A stretch of 36,274 nucleotides of DNA from Pseudomonadota bacterium (GTDB lineage Bacteria > Pseudomonadota > Alphaproteobacteria > Rhizobiales > Rhizobiaceae). The stretch is taken from positions 1 through 36,274 of the forward strand of contig JAEWDP010000152.1 in the NCBI GenBank assembly GCA_023390055.1. Reading direction: 5' to 3'. Shown here one piece after another: positions 25,575 to 32,026 of the stretch. The first letter of the stretch is position 1. The number at the start of each line of letters is the position of its first letter. The position numbers and the translations under genes were made by a program. A model generated the notes under the pieces. That model did not search any database, was not told the origin of the DNA, and saw only the letters and a program-made list of their open reading frames with translations.

Positions 25575-26035
25575 AGATCAGTGATCTGAAGCCGATTGAA
25601 GCAGTTTTGTGTGATTATGCGATACGCTGAGGCGTCGGCGGCTTGGACGAACCTTGGTCAACGATCCCAACAAGAAATGTCGTACGCGCTGGCTGCAATC
25701 CGTGTGGCTCGACCAGAACTTCGCGTGGCTCATACGGAACTGAATGTGCAACCTTGATCGTGACGTTGCAATTCCTGGATGATACGTGTCTCTCAAGGGG
25801 TAAGAGGTCTCCCAATCCAGAATGTGCGGATCAGGCGTAACCTAACTGATTTCGCCTGATCGCGCCCTGCGGACGTCCAAGTCTTGACCTCCAAAACAAA
25901 CGCGATTGATGGACAGACACAGTCTGAGTCAATGCAGTTTTTGAGGTCTTTGGCTTCTGATAGACTCCGATATGGATTCTTGCCTCCACACGACTCGAAA
26001 ACATCGATGCCCGAATGTGAAGAGAGTGCCCGTGT
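25575..26035. other. Intergenic region with one long-arm hairpin
   Basis: This 461-base stretch has no convincing gene. A minus-strand frame at 25615-25815 reads plausibly (VAHSVPYEPREVLVEPHGLQ) but needs a TTG start and has no ribosome binding site. It could be a gene remnant. An inverted repeat at 25829-25861 is described separately. Confidence 0.45.
25829..25861. repeat. 9-bp inverted repeat
   Basis: GATCAGGCG (25829-25837) and CGCCTGATC (25853-25861) are perfectly complementary with a 15-base loop. There is no T-tract on either side. It could be an intergenic palindrome of the kind scattered in rhizobial genomes, or an operator. One copy is seen in this window. Confidence 0.45.
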
Positions 26036-26245
26036 TCAGGCTATTGGGAACAGTCTATATTGGTAACTGCCTTCCTCACCTTTCAGGAGCTCCGCTCTAT
26101 AGCGGCTGCCATCAAGGTCGATCTCAACACTGTCGCCAATGAATTTCTTGAGAGTGATGCTCTCCCGATGCGTTTTCGTCTTAACGCCGGGAACGCCACG
26201 TGCTGCCTTTTCGATATCATCAGCGGATAAATCGTGCAGGGTCAT
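26036..26245 (-). CDS. Small protein of unknown function (69 aa)
   Basis: I do not recognise this protein. It is 69 residues, soluble, with an acidic helical N-terminus (LSADDIEKAARGVPGV) followed by a predicted small beta-rich part (SVEIDLDGSRYRAELLKGEEG and SYQYRLFPIA). There is no signal peptide or membrane segment. AGGAG lies about nine bases before the ATG, a strong ribosome binding site that supports real translation. It lies alone in a gene-poor region; the neighbours on both sides are orphans on the plus strand. Confidence 0.65.
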   Translation of the reverse strand: MTLHDLSADDIEKAARGVPGVKTKTHRESITLKKFIGDSVEIDLDGSRYRAELLKGEEGSYQYRLFPIA

Positions 26246-26715
26246 TGCCGAATCTCCTTTCGACTAGTTGCCGCAAACGTGTATCAGGAAAATCATGAAG
26301 TTGGCCATAAGTCAGCGACAAAACCAATAGTCGCACCACCACCGGACAATCAAGTCGTGACCGGAGCCTTGTCGCCAACGTCAGGGGAACTATAAAGGGC
26401 CCTTGATTTTCCGAATGCCCCTTTTGTTATGATCTGGATGGTGGGCGCACGCCAGTTTCCAATTTTGCAGCCCTATTGACACTCTGGATCTATTTATTGG
26501 CAGGAAGGCTGCGGTCTACACCGATAATCCTAAGCGCATGAAATCGGTTCTGCTGTCTGAGCTATGAAAGAGGTCCCTAGCCGCAATAGATGGCGCCCAG
26601 CCCAGGTCGTACCAGTGGAAATACCGGATTAACATCGTGGATTACGTGGATAGTCACTGTTTCGTCATGTTGTCTACAAGCTCACCTTATCGCCTGCACT
26701 CATGTGGAGGTGAAC
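26246..26715. other. Intergenic region before the Myb-like gene
   Basis: This 470-base region has no gene I can support; the frame that extends the downstream gene back to 26590 lacks a ribosome binding site. ATGGTGGGCG at 26438-26447 is identical to the 3' end of the tRNA-Val gene at 27613-27622 in the same orientation. TTGACA occurs near 26476, but without a good -10 at the usual spacing. Confidence 0.5.
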
Positions 26716-27306
26716 ATGGACTTATCAAACTATGGTCGCTATGCGGCCAGTGCCAGAGCCACCCGAGCCAGAATGCTACGGGCAGGAGTGACCCCGTGGG
26801 GACATAAGCTCTGGACTGAGACTGAAAACGAAGTGCTGCGTGGCCATTATCCCGATTACAAAGCGATGCAGCGCGCGCTTCCTCATCGAACGCATCGGGC
26901 GATAGTATCCCAATGTCAGGGCTTGGGTTTCAAGAGGACATTTCATCAGTGGACGGGCTACGAGATATCGAAATTACGCAAGCTGTACCCTGGTGCTTCG
27001 CATGATGCCCTTCATGCCGAATTTCCTGGGTGCAGTTGGAGTTCCATAAAACATGCTGCACTTGCGCGCGGAATTCATCGCATCCCGAGGATGCATAAAC
27101 GCACGGGACTTCCGCCAATCGATGACCTCTTGTCGAAGATAGAAGAGATCGGTTGGTCACTGAAAGACCTAGATCTTGAAGCGGGAACGAAAAGATACTT
27201 CCAGAGGCACGGCTGGCGACGCTACAGGCTCAACTACAGCGCAATGGCCCGCGCCGTGAAGGCCCTTGATGGTCAGCTGGTAATAGCGTGGAGGAAGTAT
27301 GCTTGA
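26716..27306 (+). CDS. Putative DNA-binding protein with two Myb/SANT-like repeats
   Basis: This 196-residue protein is not from a family I can name. Residues 29-75 and 79-122 are two similar modules (WTETENEVLRGHYPD and WTGYEISKLRKLYPG). Each has a leading Trp-Thr, an acidic first helix, a Leu-x(n)-Tyr-Pro turn, and a third helix ending in a basic Gly-containing tail, the pattern of Myb/SANT-like tri-helical DNA-binding repeats. Residues 134-196 (IGWSLKDLDLEAGTKRYFQR then ALDGQLVIAW) resemble a degenerate XRE-type helix-turn-helix. The protein is very basic. The start is ATG 26716 because GGAGGTG lies just upstream; the frame extends to 26590 without support. It is isolated, next to tRNA-Val, suggesting an acquired gene. 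Role unknown; regulator or mobile-element accessory protein are guesses. Confidence 0.7.
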   Translation: MDLSNYGRYAASARATRARMLRAGVTPWGHKLWTETENEVLRGHYPDYKAMQRALPHRTHRAIVSQCQGLGFKRTFHQWTGYEISKLRKLYPGASHDALHAEFPGCSWSSIKHAALARGIHRIPRMHKRTGLPPIDDLLSKIEEIGWSLKDLDLEAGTKRYFQRHGWRRYRLNYSAMARAVKALDGQLVIAWRKYA

Positions 27307-27575
27307 TCGTTAATCTGCAGCATACTCGGTTTTTCCAACTCTGGTATCTAGCCTTGCCGAAACAGCACAATCGGCGGACCTTATACCTCTAGCGCAGGAT
27401 CCTCTCTCTGTTCCACCCGTCGACGCCGGTATGATCGGCTATCATCGTCGCCTGGCGCTTTTCCCACTCTTCTGTGTCGCTCGAGACGCCGGATGGTGAG
27501 GGAAAGCACTGGGTTTCACAACGGAATCAATGGTCGCTGAGAGGGGGGAGGGTCTTGTCATCCCTAGAAACAAGA
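27307..27575. other. Intergenic region after the Myb-like gene
   Basis: No gene or RNA is recognised between the end of the Myb-like gene and the tRNA terminator. A bulged inverted repeat around 27421-27450 (CGACG..ATGAT..ATCATCGTCG) is visible but unremarkable. Confidence 0.4.
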
Positions 27576-27599
27576 AAAGCCCTGTGGAAACAGGGCTTT
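27576..27599 (-). terminator. Rho-independent terminator of tRNA-Val
   Basis: AAAGCCCTGT (27576-27585) and ACAGGGCTTT (27590-27599) make a perfect 10-bp stem with a 4-base loop. On the minus strand it is followed by a T-rich TTTTCTTGTTT. It lies 14 bases after the tRNA 3' end and faces the right way to end its transcript. Confidence 0.8.
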
Positions 27600-27613
27600 A
27601 CAAAAAAATCGAA

Positions 27614-27688
<75 letters not shown>

Positions 27689-27702
27689 ATCCGATGACGG
27701 CG

Positions 27703-27731
27703 CATAGACCATAGAGTGATCGGGCCGTCAA
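27703..27731 (-). promoter_or_regulatory. Promoter of tRNA-Val
   Basis: On the minus strand TTGACG (27731-27726) is followed after 17 bases by TCTATG (27708-27703), close to the alphaproteobacterial housekeeping consensus. The predicted start is about 7-8 bases before the mature tRNA 5' end. Confidence 0.6.
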
Positions 27732-27793
27732 TAGGGATTTTGAGGCGAAATGTGGAGGTTTTTAGATCAACTCCGCGTTTCACCGTAAAACGC

Positions 27794-28156
27794 TTACGCG
27801 GCGGCAAGCATCTTGTTTACTTCATCGACGAGGTCACGAAGATGGAATGGTTTGGAAAGGACTTTTGCGTCTTTCGGAGCCTGCGAATCGGAGTTCAATG
27901 CGACTGCGGCGAAGCCGGTGATGAACATGACCTTGAGATCGGGGTCGAGCTCGGTAGCGCGGCGAGCAAGTTCGATACCGTCCATTTCCGGCATAACAAT
28001 ATCGGTCAGCAGTAATGAGAAGGGTTCTTCCCGAAGCCGGTCGTAAGCGCTGGCGCCGTTGTCAAACGAAGCCACCTTGTAGCCCGCCTTTTCAAGCGCT
28101 TTCACCAGAAAGCGCCGCATATCATTATCGTCTTCGGCGAGAAGGATTTTCTGCAT
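27794..28156 (-). CDS. cpdR: Response regulator CpdR
   Basis: This 120-residue stand-alone receiver domain matches CpdR, which in its unphosphorylated form directs ClpXP to cell-cycle substrates and is phosphorylated through the CckA-ChpT relay. Visible features are LLAEDDNDMRRFLVKAL (acidic pocket), TDIVMPEMDGIELARRA with phospho-acceptor Asp52, the Thr of FITGFAAVAL, and the Lys of LSKPFHLRDLVDEV. There is no output domain. The frame extends to 28216, but MQKILLAEDD at 28156 fits the family length; the ribosome binding site is weak at all candidates. It is divergent from an N-formylglutamate amidohydrolase, a common rhizobial pairing, and upstream of tRNA-Val. Confidence 0.92.
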   Translation of the reverse strand: MQKILLAEDDNDMRRFLVKALEKAGYKVASFDNGASAYDRLREEPFSLLLTDIVMPEMDGIELARRATELDPDLKVMFITGFAAVALNSDSQAPKDAKVLSKPFHLRDLVDEVNKMLAAA

Positions 28157-28335
28157 CATTCGAGGGTCGTTTTCCGTCATTAAGCGATTTTGGAGCGTCA
28201 AACCTAGCCAGTTCATGGAAAAAATCCATTAAATGGCGGCAGAGCGAATCCTGTTGCGACATAGATAGTATGGACTTCGCCAGGTGCAACTGGCAACATG
28301 GCTCTAAGGGAAGTTCACGATATGGTAAAGGCTAG

Positions 28336-29220
28336 ATGGATTGCGTAACGGCTGAATTCGACCAGTTCGAGATAAAGGAGCCATCACTTCAGACAATCCC
28401 ATTCGTCTTTAACTCGCCGCATAGCGGTCGCTGTTACCCGAAGTCATTCCTTGATTGCGCTCGTCTCGATTCGTTTGCAATCCGCCGATCTGCTGATCAT
28501 TATGTTGATGAACTGTTTTCCACGGCGACCGAACTAGGTGCGCCGATGCTGATCGCAAACTTCCCGCGAGCCTATCTCGACGTCAACCGCGAGCCGTATG
28601 AACTCGATCCGAAGATGTTCGATGGACCGTTGCCGTCTTTTGCCAATATTGGCTCGATGCGAGTTGCAGGTGGTCTTGGTACCATTCCAAGGATAGTCGC
28701 AGAAAATATGGAGATTTATCGGCACCGCCTTAGCGTCAAGGAAGGATTGTCCAGAATTGATACAATCTATAAGCCCTACCATTCGGCGCTCCGGCGGCTG
28801 ATTGCGCGTACCCATGAACAATTCGGCATCAGCATTTTGATTGATTGTCATTCGATGCCAGGAAACATCCGGCTGAGTGGGGCAGAGACAAAGCCGGACT
28901 TCATCATCGGTGACCGCTACGGCACGAGTGCTTCGGCGGAGCTGTCGCGGGCGTCGATTTCCATACTGAATGGCTTGGGCTTCGCCGCGGTCCGTAACAA
29001 GCCCTATGCGGGTGGGTTTATTACCGAGCATTATGGCCGCCCCGCTCGTGGACTGCACGCTCTGCAGATCGAGATCAACCGAAGCCTCTATATCAATGAG
29101 GTAACGTTCGAGAAGCGGCCGGACTTTGAAGCCATTGTCGGAAGTCTTTTTGCCTTCATGCGGCAGCTGACCGAATGCGTGAATGAATTATCAGGGACCA
29201 CGGCCCTGGCAGCGGAGTAG
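28336..29220 (+). CDS. N-formylglutamate amidohydrolase family protein
   Basis: This 294-residue protein belongs to the N-formylglutamate amidohydrolase (HutG-like) family, which hydrolyses N-formyl-L-glutamate to glutamate and formate in one branch of histidine degradation. Recognisable segments are FNSPHSGRCYP, ADHYVDELF, NFPRAYLDVNREPYELDP, the metal-site ILIDCHSMP and GGFITEHYGRP, and the C-terminal HALQIEINRSLYI. No other hut gene is nearby, so the physiological substrate may differ. The ribosome binding site is AAAGG just upstream of ATG 28336. It is divergent from cpdR across about 180 bases. Confidence 0.9.
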   Translation: MDCVTAEFDQFEIKEPSLQTIPFVFNSPHSGRCYPKSFLDCARLDSFAIRRSADHYVDELFSTATELGAPMLIANFPRAYLDVNREPYELDPKMFDGPLPSFANIGSMRVAGGLGTIPRIVAENMEIYRHRLSVKEGLSRIDTIYKPYHSALRRLIARTHEQFGISILIDCHSMPGNIRLSGAETKPDFIIGDRYGTSASAELSRASISILNGLGFAAVRNKPYAGGFITEHYGRPARGLHALQIEINRSLYINEVTFEKRPDFEAIVGSLFAFMRQLTECVNELSGTTALAAE

Positions 29221-29242
29221 GGCAAGCCGATCCTCCGAGGGC

Positions 29243-29320
29243 AAAAAAAACCGCGCCAAAGCGCGGCTAGTCTAGGGAGGAAACACCCAAGCAGGGCATT
29301 ACAGTCGTAGACTGTAATGC
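29243..29320 (-). ncRNA. mmgR: MmgR/suhB-family (alpha-r8) small RNA
   Basis: On the minus strand a complete small RNA of about 78 nt is visible. It starts with a hairpin with an 11-bp perfect stem (GCATTACAGTC / GACTGTAATGC, 3-base loop, 29320-29296). A single-stranded stretch holds TTTCCTCCCT (29283-29274). A terminator hairpin follows, CCGCGC-TTTG-GCGCGG (29266-29251), with eight T residues (29250-29243). From memory, the pyrimidine 10-mer, the two-hairpin layout, a length near 77 nt and the position upstream of an inositol-monophosphatase gene match MmgR of Sinorhizobium meliloti, an Hfq-binding sRNA that limits polyhydroxybutyrate accumulation. The CUCC-rich stretch could pair with Shine-Dalgarno sequences. 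A TTGACA-type -35 lies upstream. Confidence 0.85.
29251..29266 (-). terminator. Rho-independent terminator of the sRNA
   Basis: A 6-bp all-GC stem with loop TTTG is followed on the minus strand by eight T residues at 29250-29243. On the plus strand there is no T-tract, so it does not efficiently terminate the upstream plus-strand gene. Confidence 0.85.
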
Positions 29321-29340
29321 AACGCTAATATTGCGTTGCA
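29318..29340. promoter_or_regulatory. Inverted repeat overlapping the sRNA promoter
   Basis: TGCAACGC (29318-29325) and GCGTTGCA (29333-29340) form a perfect 8-bp inverted repeat with a 7-base AT-only spacer (TAATATT). It covers the spacer, -10 and start of the sRNA promoter, the position of a repressor operator. It also lies upstream of hisN on the plus strand. A further TGATCA-TTAAT-TGATCA repeat lies at 29366-29382. Confidence 0.5.
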
Positions 29341-29351
29341 CAAATGTCAAG
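29323..29351 (-). promoter_or_regulatory. Promoter of the mmgR-like sRNA
   Basis: On the minus strand CTTGAC (29351-29346), identical to the alphaproteobacterial -35 consensus, is followed after 17 bases by TTAGCG (29328-29323), a poor -10. The predicted start falls near 29316-29320, at the first base of the 5' hairpin. A weak -10 suggests dependence on an activator or tight control. Confidence 0.55.
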
Positions 29352-29463
29352 CATGTAGCGTGCAATGATCATTAATTGATCACAGCTCCTGCGTCAGGCC
29401 AATGTTGCTTCTCTTTCCATTACCACTACAAACGAATGGAAGTTTTCTGAGAAGAGGTTTTCC

Positions 29464-30243
29464 ATGTACCCTGACCGTGCCTTCTTTTACGCGCTTGCTG
29501 ATGCCGCTAAGATGGAAACACTGCCTCGTTTTCGGGCCGGAACCTGTGTGACAAACAAGCTTGAGGGTGGATTTGACCCTGTCACGGAAGGTGACAGGGC
29601 AGCTGAAAATGCAATCCGCGCGCTGATACAGGAGAAATTTCCCGAGCACGGTATTCTTGGAGAAGAACATGACAGTATCGGGCTCGATCGGGAGCATGTC
29701 TGGGTGATCGATCCAATTGATGGCACCCGGGCGTTCATATCCGGCGTTCCTGTCTGGGGGACGCTGATCGGTTTCCAAAGCTCTGGCAAATCAATCATGG
29801 GGCTGGTCGATCAACCGTTTATCGGCGAGCGCTATTTTGCTGATGGAAGACAGTCCTGGTACAGTGGTCCGGATGGGGATCGCCAGCTCAGGGCGCGTGA
29901 TTGTGGTCACCTTTCGGATGCTATTCTCTTTACCACATCGCCGCATATTTTCTCTCTTGAAGACGCCGACAGATACCGTGCCGTGGAGGAAAAAGTGCGA
30001 CTTTTCCGCTACGGCGTTGACTGCTATGCCTACGCCCTTCTTGCGGCGGGCCATGTCGACCTTGTGATTGAAAGCTCTCTGAAGCCCTATGATGTGGGTG
30101 CACTCATCCCTTTGATTGAACAGGCTGGCGGGATTATAACGGCATGGGATGGCAGCAGGCCAGAAGCCGGTGGAAATATCATCGCTGCAGGTAGTCAGGC
30201 TCTGCATGATCAGGCGATCAAGGTGTTGACTGGTGTTCGCTAG
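29464..30243 (+). CDS. hisN: Histidinol-phosphatase, inositol monophosphatase family
   Basis: This 259-residue protein is an IMPase-superfamily phosphatase of the HisN type, which removes phosphate from L-histidinol phosphate in histidine synthesis. The metal site is complete: GEEHD (Glu and Asp side), WVIDPIDGTRAFISGVPVWG, and the C-terminal LKPYDVGALIPLIEQAGG. The FISGVPVWGTLIGF wording is closer to HisN than to SuhB/CysQ enzymes, but an inositol-1-phosphatase role cannot be excluded. GAAGAGG lies upstream of ATG 29464. It is downstream of the mmgR-like sRNA on the opposite strand and converges with the hydrolase gene one base after its stop. Confidence 0.85.
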   Translation: MYPDRAFFYALADAAKMETLPRFRAGTCVTNKLEGGFDPVTEGDRAAENAIRALIQEKFPEHGILGEEHDSIGLDREHVWVIDPIDGTRAFISGVPVWGTLIGFQSSGKSIMGLVDQPFIGERYFADGRQSWYSGPDGDRQLRARDCGHLSDAILFTTSPHIFSLEDADRYRAVEEKVRLFRYGVDCYAYALLAAGHVDLVIESSLKPYDVGALIPLIEQAGGIITAWDGSRPEAGGNIIAAGSQALHDQAIKVLTGVR

Positions 30244-30244
30244 G

Positions 30245-31213
30245 TCAGGCAGCTGTTTCGGACAAACCAAGTCCGCCGTCCAGTCCAGGCATGAAGGCCT
30301 CGATCGCCGCCAGTGCCTGTGCACGATAAACACTGCGCTCCTGGAAGATTTCGTGGCGGGCTCCGTTGATCGTCACGAGTTGGCCCGCACGGAAGTTGCG
30401 TGAGAGCTCTTCCTGGACAGAATATGGAATGATGCTGTCAAGAACGGGGCTGAGGATCAACGTCGGTATCGTAATCTGTGTCATATGCTCCTGGAGCGAT
30501 GCCCGGTCTGCTGCCTTCAACATCTCGTGTAACCAGCGAAAGGTTGGGGGGCCGACGGCAAGTTGTGGATAAGCGGCGAAGATGCCGGAATTTCGCGCGA
30601 ACCGAGCGGCATCGGAAGTCATCGGATTGCCTTCGAAGTACCGATGATTGCGATCCTCGCCCGTAGACAGTCTCCCCATACCGGTCAAGCACGCAAGCCT
30701 GGCCAATGGCTTGATGAGGCCGATTGGCAGTCGTTCATGTCGAAGCCCGACAAACGGCGCGGCAAGTGCCATGCGGCTGATGCGGTTGGAGAGGTGAGGT
30801 GCTGCCGCAAGCGCGACCAGCGCACCGGTGGAGTGTGCGACAAGAAAGAAGGGCAATCTGGTATCCGGTAGTACGATCTCCTCGAGGAAAATCGAGAGAT
30901 CGTGCTCGTAGTCGACGAAGCGTCTGACATGGCCCTTCTGTGGATCCTTAAGCAGACGTTCAGAGCCACCCTGACCGCGCAAGTCATAGGTCGCGACCCA
31001 CAGACCCATGCGGTTCAGATCATGTATCGTCTCGAAGTATTTCTCGATACATTCATTGCGCCCATGCAGGAGGACAACCGTGCCACGCGCCGGTGAGATC
31101 TCAGAGCGAAAAATGGCGTAACGCAGCTTTTGCTTTCTGTAACCGGTGAAATAGCCTGCAGTAAAATTGGATGGGGCAGGGTTTTCGGGGGTCTGATGAA
31201 GAATGTCGTACAT
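30245..31213 (-). CDS. Alpha/beta hydrolase, lysophospholipase (PldB-like)
   Basis: This 322-residue serine hydrolase belongs to the PldB/monoacylglycerol lipase group. The oxyanion segment VVLLHGRNECIEKYF and YDLRGQGGSE are followed by the nucleophile elbow VAHSTGALVAL (Ser128). The acid lies in LILSPVLDSIIP and the catalytic His in NGARHEIFQE. Likely substrates are lysophospholipids or monoacylglycerols. There is no signal peptide, so it probably acts in the cytoplasm or at the inner membrane. AAGGAC lies upstream of ATG 31213. It converges with hisN. Confidence 0.88.
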   Translation of the reverse strand: MYDILHQTPENPAPSNFTAGYFTGYRKQKLRYAIFRSEISPARGTVVLLHGRNECIEKYFETIHDLNRMGLWVATYDLRGQGGSERLLKDPQKGHVRRFVDYEHDLSIFLEEIVLPDTRLPFFLVAHSTGALVALAAAPHLSNRISRMALAAPFVGLRHERLPIGLIKPLARLACLTGMGRLSTGEDRNHRYFEGNPMTSDAARFARNSGIFAAYPQLAVGPPTFRWLHEMLKAADRASLQEHMTQITIPTLILSPVLDSIIPYSVQEELSRNFRAGQLVTINGARHEIFQERSVYRAQALAAIEAFMPGLDGGLGLSETAA

Positions 31214-31352
31214 CGGGTCCTTGCTACCGAATTGAAACGATCCCTACCAGCGATAGAGTCTCGGGACGTAGCGTCAAGGGAAAAAACGAAATGTCAGACT
31301 GAACCGGGTCTGGCCAGGCTGACCAGTCATGCGCAAGCCTGGCATTCGAGGT

Positions 31353-31382
31353 CTTGAAGCACAAGGTGACAGTTCCCATCTT
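31353..31382 (+). promoter_or_regulatory. RpoH (heat-shock sigma) type promoter of hsp20
   Basis: CTTGAA (31353-31358) is followed after 16 bases by CCCATCTT (31375-31382), close to the sigma-32 consensus CTTGAA...CCCCATnT. Transcription would start near 31388, where the first leader hairpin begins. Confidence 0.65.
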
Positions 31383-31387
31383 GGTGT

Positions 31388-31483
31388 TGCGGGTGCCAGA
31401 AGGGCCCGCATAACGCTCGCCACATCGCCTCAAGGGATGGCGGCGAGATTGAAAACCGCAACGTCGCTTCCCAGGAGGACATA
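31388..31483 (+). promoter_or_regulatory. ROSE-type RNA thermometer in the hsp20 leader
   Basis: The leader of about 96 bases contains three successive hairpins. The first is TGCGGG (31388-31393) with CCCGCA (31405-31410). The second is CTCGCC-a-CATC (31416-31426) with GATG-gc-GGCGAG (31436-31447). The third is a final stem where GTCGCT (31463-31468) pairs imperfectly with AGGAGGAC (31473-31480), masking the ribosome binding site. ROSE elements of rhizobial small heat-shock genes have a conserved U(U/C)GCU opposite the Shine-Dalgarno sequence; here it is TCGCT at 31464-31468. Melting on heating would free the site. Confidence 0.8.
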
Positions 31484-31966
31484 ATGCGTCACGTAGATTT
31501 TTCTCCCCTCTATCGCTCGACTGTCGGGTTTGATCGTCTTTTCAACCTGCTTGATACACGTGGTCAGCCGGAACAGGCGCAAACCTATCCGCCTTACAAT
31601 ATTGAACGCACTGGTGAAAATACCTATCGCGTCACGATGGCCGTTGCAGGCTTTGATGAAAAAGAGCTTAGCATCGAAGCCCATGCTCATGTCCTGACCG
31701 TGAAAGGTGAAAAATCCGAAGAAGATAACACCGAGCAGAGCGAATACCTGTATCGCGGTATTGCAAAGCGCGCTTTTGAACGCCGCTTCCAGCTTGCTGA
31801 TCATGTCGAGGTTCAGTCCGCCCAATTGAGGAACGGCTTGCTTCACATCGATCTTCTTCGCAATATTCCCGAGGCAATGAAACCGCGACGGATCGCAATT
31901 GCTGCTGAGGCAGGCGATACGACAAGGACCATCGAAGCCCAGGTCGCTCCCCAGCAGGTCAATTAA
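31484..31966 (+). CDS. Small heat-shock protein, Hsp20/IbpA family
   Basis: This 160-residue protein is an ATP-independent holdase of the alpha-crystallin type. The N-terminal part (LYRSTVGFDRLFNLLDT) is the IbpA-like arm. The alpha-crystallin domain runs from about residue 36 (YPPYNIERTGENTYRVTMAV) to residue 127, including LRNGLLHIDLLRNIPE. The C-terminal RRIAIA carries the I-x-I assembly motif. The start has AGGAGG eight bases upstream inside the ROSE hairpin. Transcription by an RpoH-type promoter plus thermometer control is predicted. A GC-rich hairpin lies downstream. Confidence 0.95.
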   Translation: MRHVDFSPLYRSTVGFDRLFNLLDTRGQPEQAQTYPPYNIERTGENTYRVTMAVAGFDEKELSIEAHAHVLTVKGEKSEEDNTEQSEYLYRGIAKRAFERRFQLADHVEVQSAQLRNGLLHIDLLRNIPEAMKPRRIAIAAEAGDTTRTIEAQVAPQQVN

Positions 31967-31985
31967 GACTTCTTGTTTACGTTTG

Positions 31986-32016
31986 CGGCGGCTCCTCGTT
32001 TCCCGAGGGGTCGCCG
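31986..32016. terminator. GC-rich hairpin between convergent hsp20 and threonine aldolase genes
   Basis: A 13-bp stem (31986-31998 with 32004-32016, including G-T pairs) and a 5-base loop lies in the 60-base gap between the two convergent genes. T-tracts are weak on both sides, but the position suggests a shared bidirectional terminator. Confidence 0.55.
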
Positions 32017-32026
32017 TCGATTCTGA

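Noticed and set aside
25615..25815. Minus-strand open frame of 66 codons
   Set aside because: Needs a TTG start and has no ribosome binding site; kept only as a possible remnant in the intergenic note.
26590..26715. Upstream extension of the Myb-like gene by 42 residues
   Set aside because: GGAGGTG lies directly before ATG 26716, and the extra residues have no ribosome binding site and odd composition.
29251..29266. Terminator of the plus-strand N-formylglutamate amidohydrolase gene
   Set aside because: The A-run precedes and no T-run follows the hairpin on the plus strand; the structure faces the minus strand and belongs to the sRNA.
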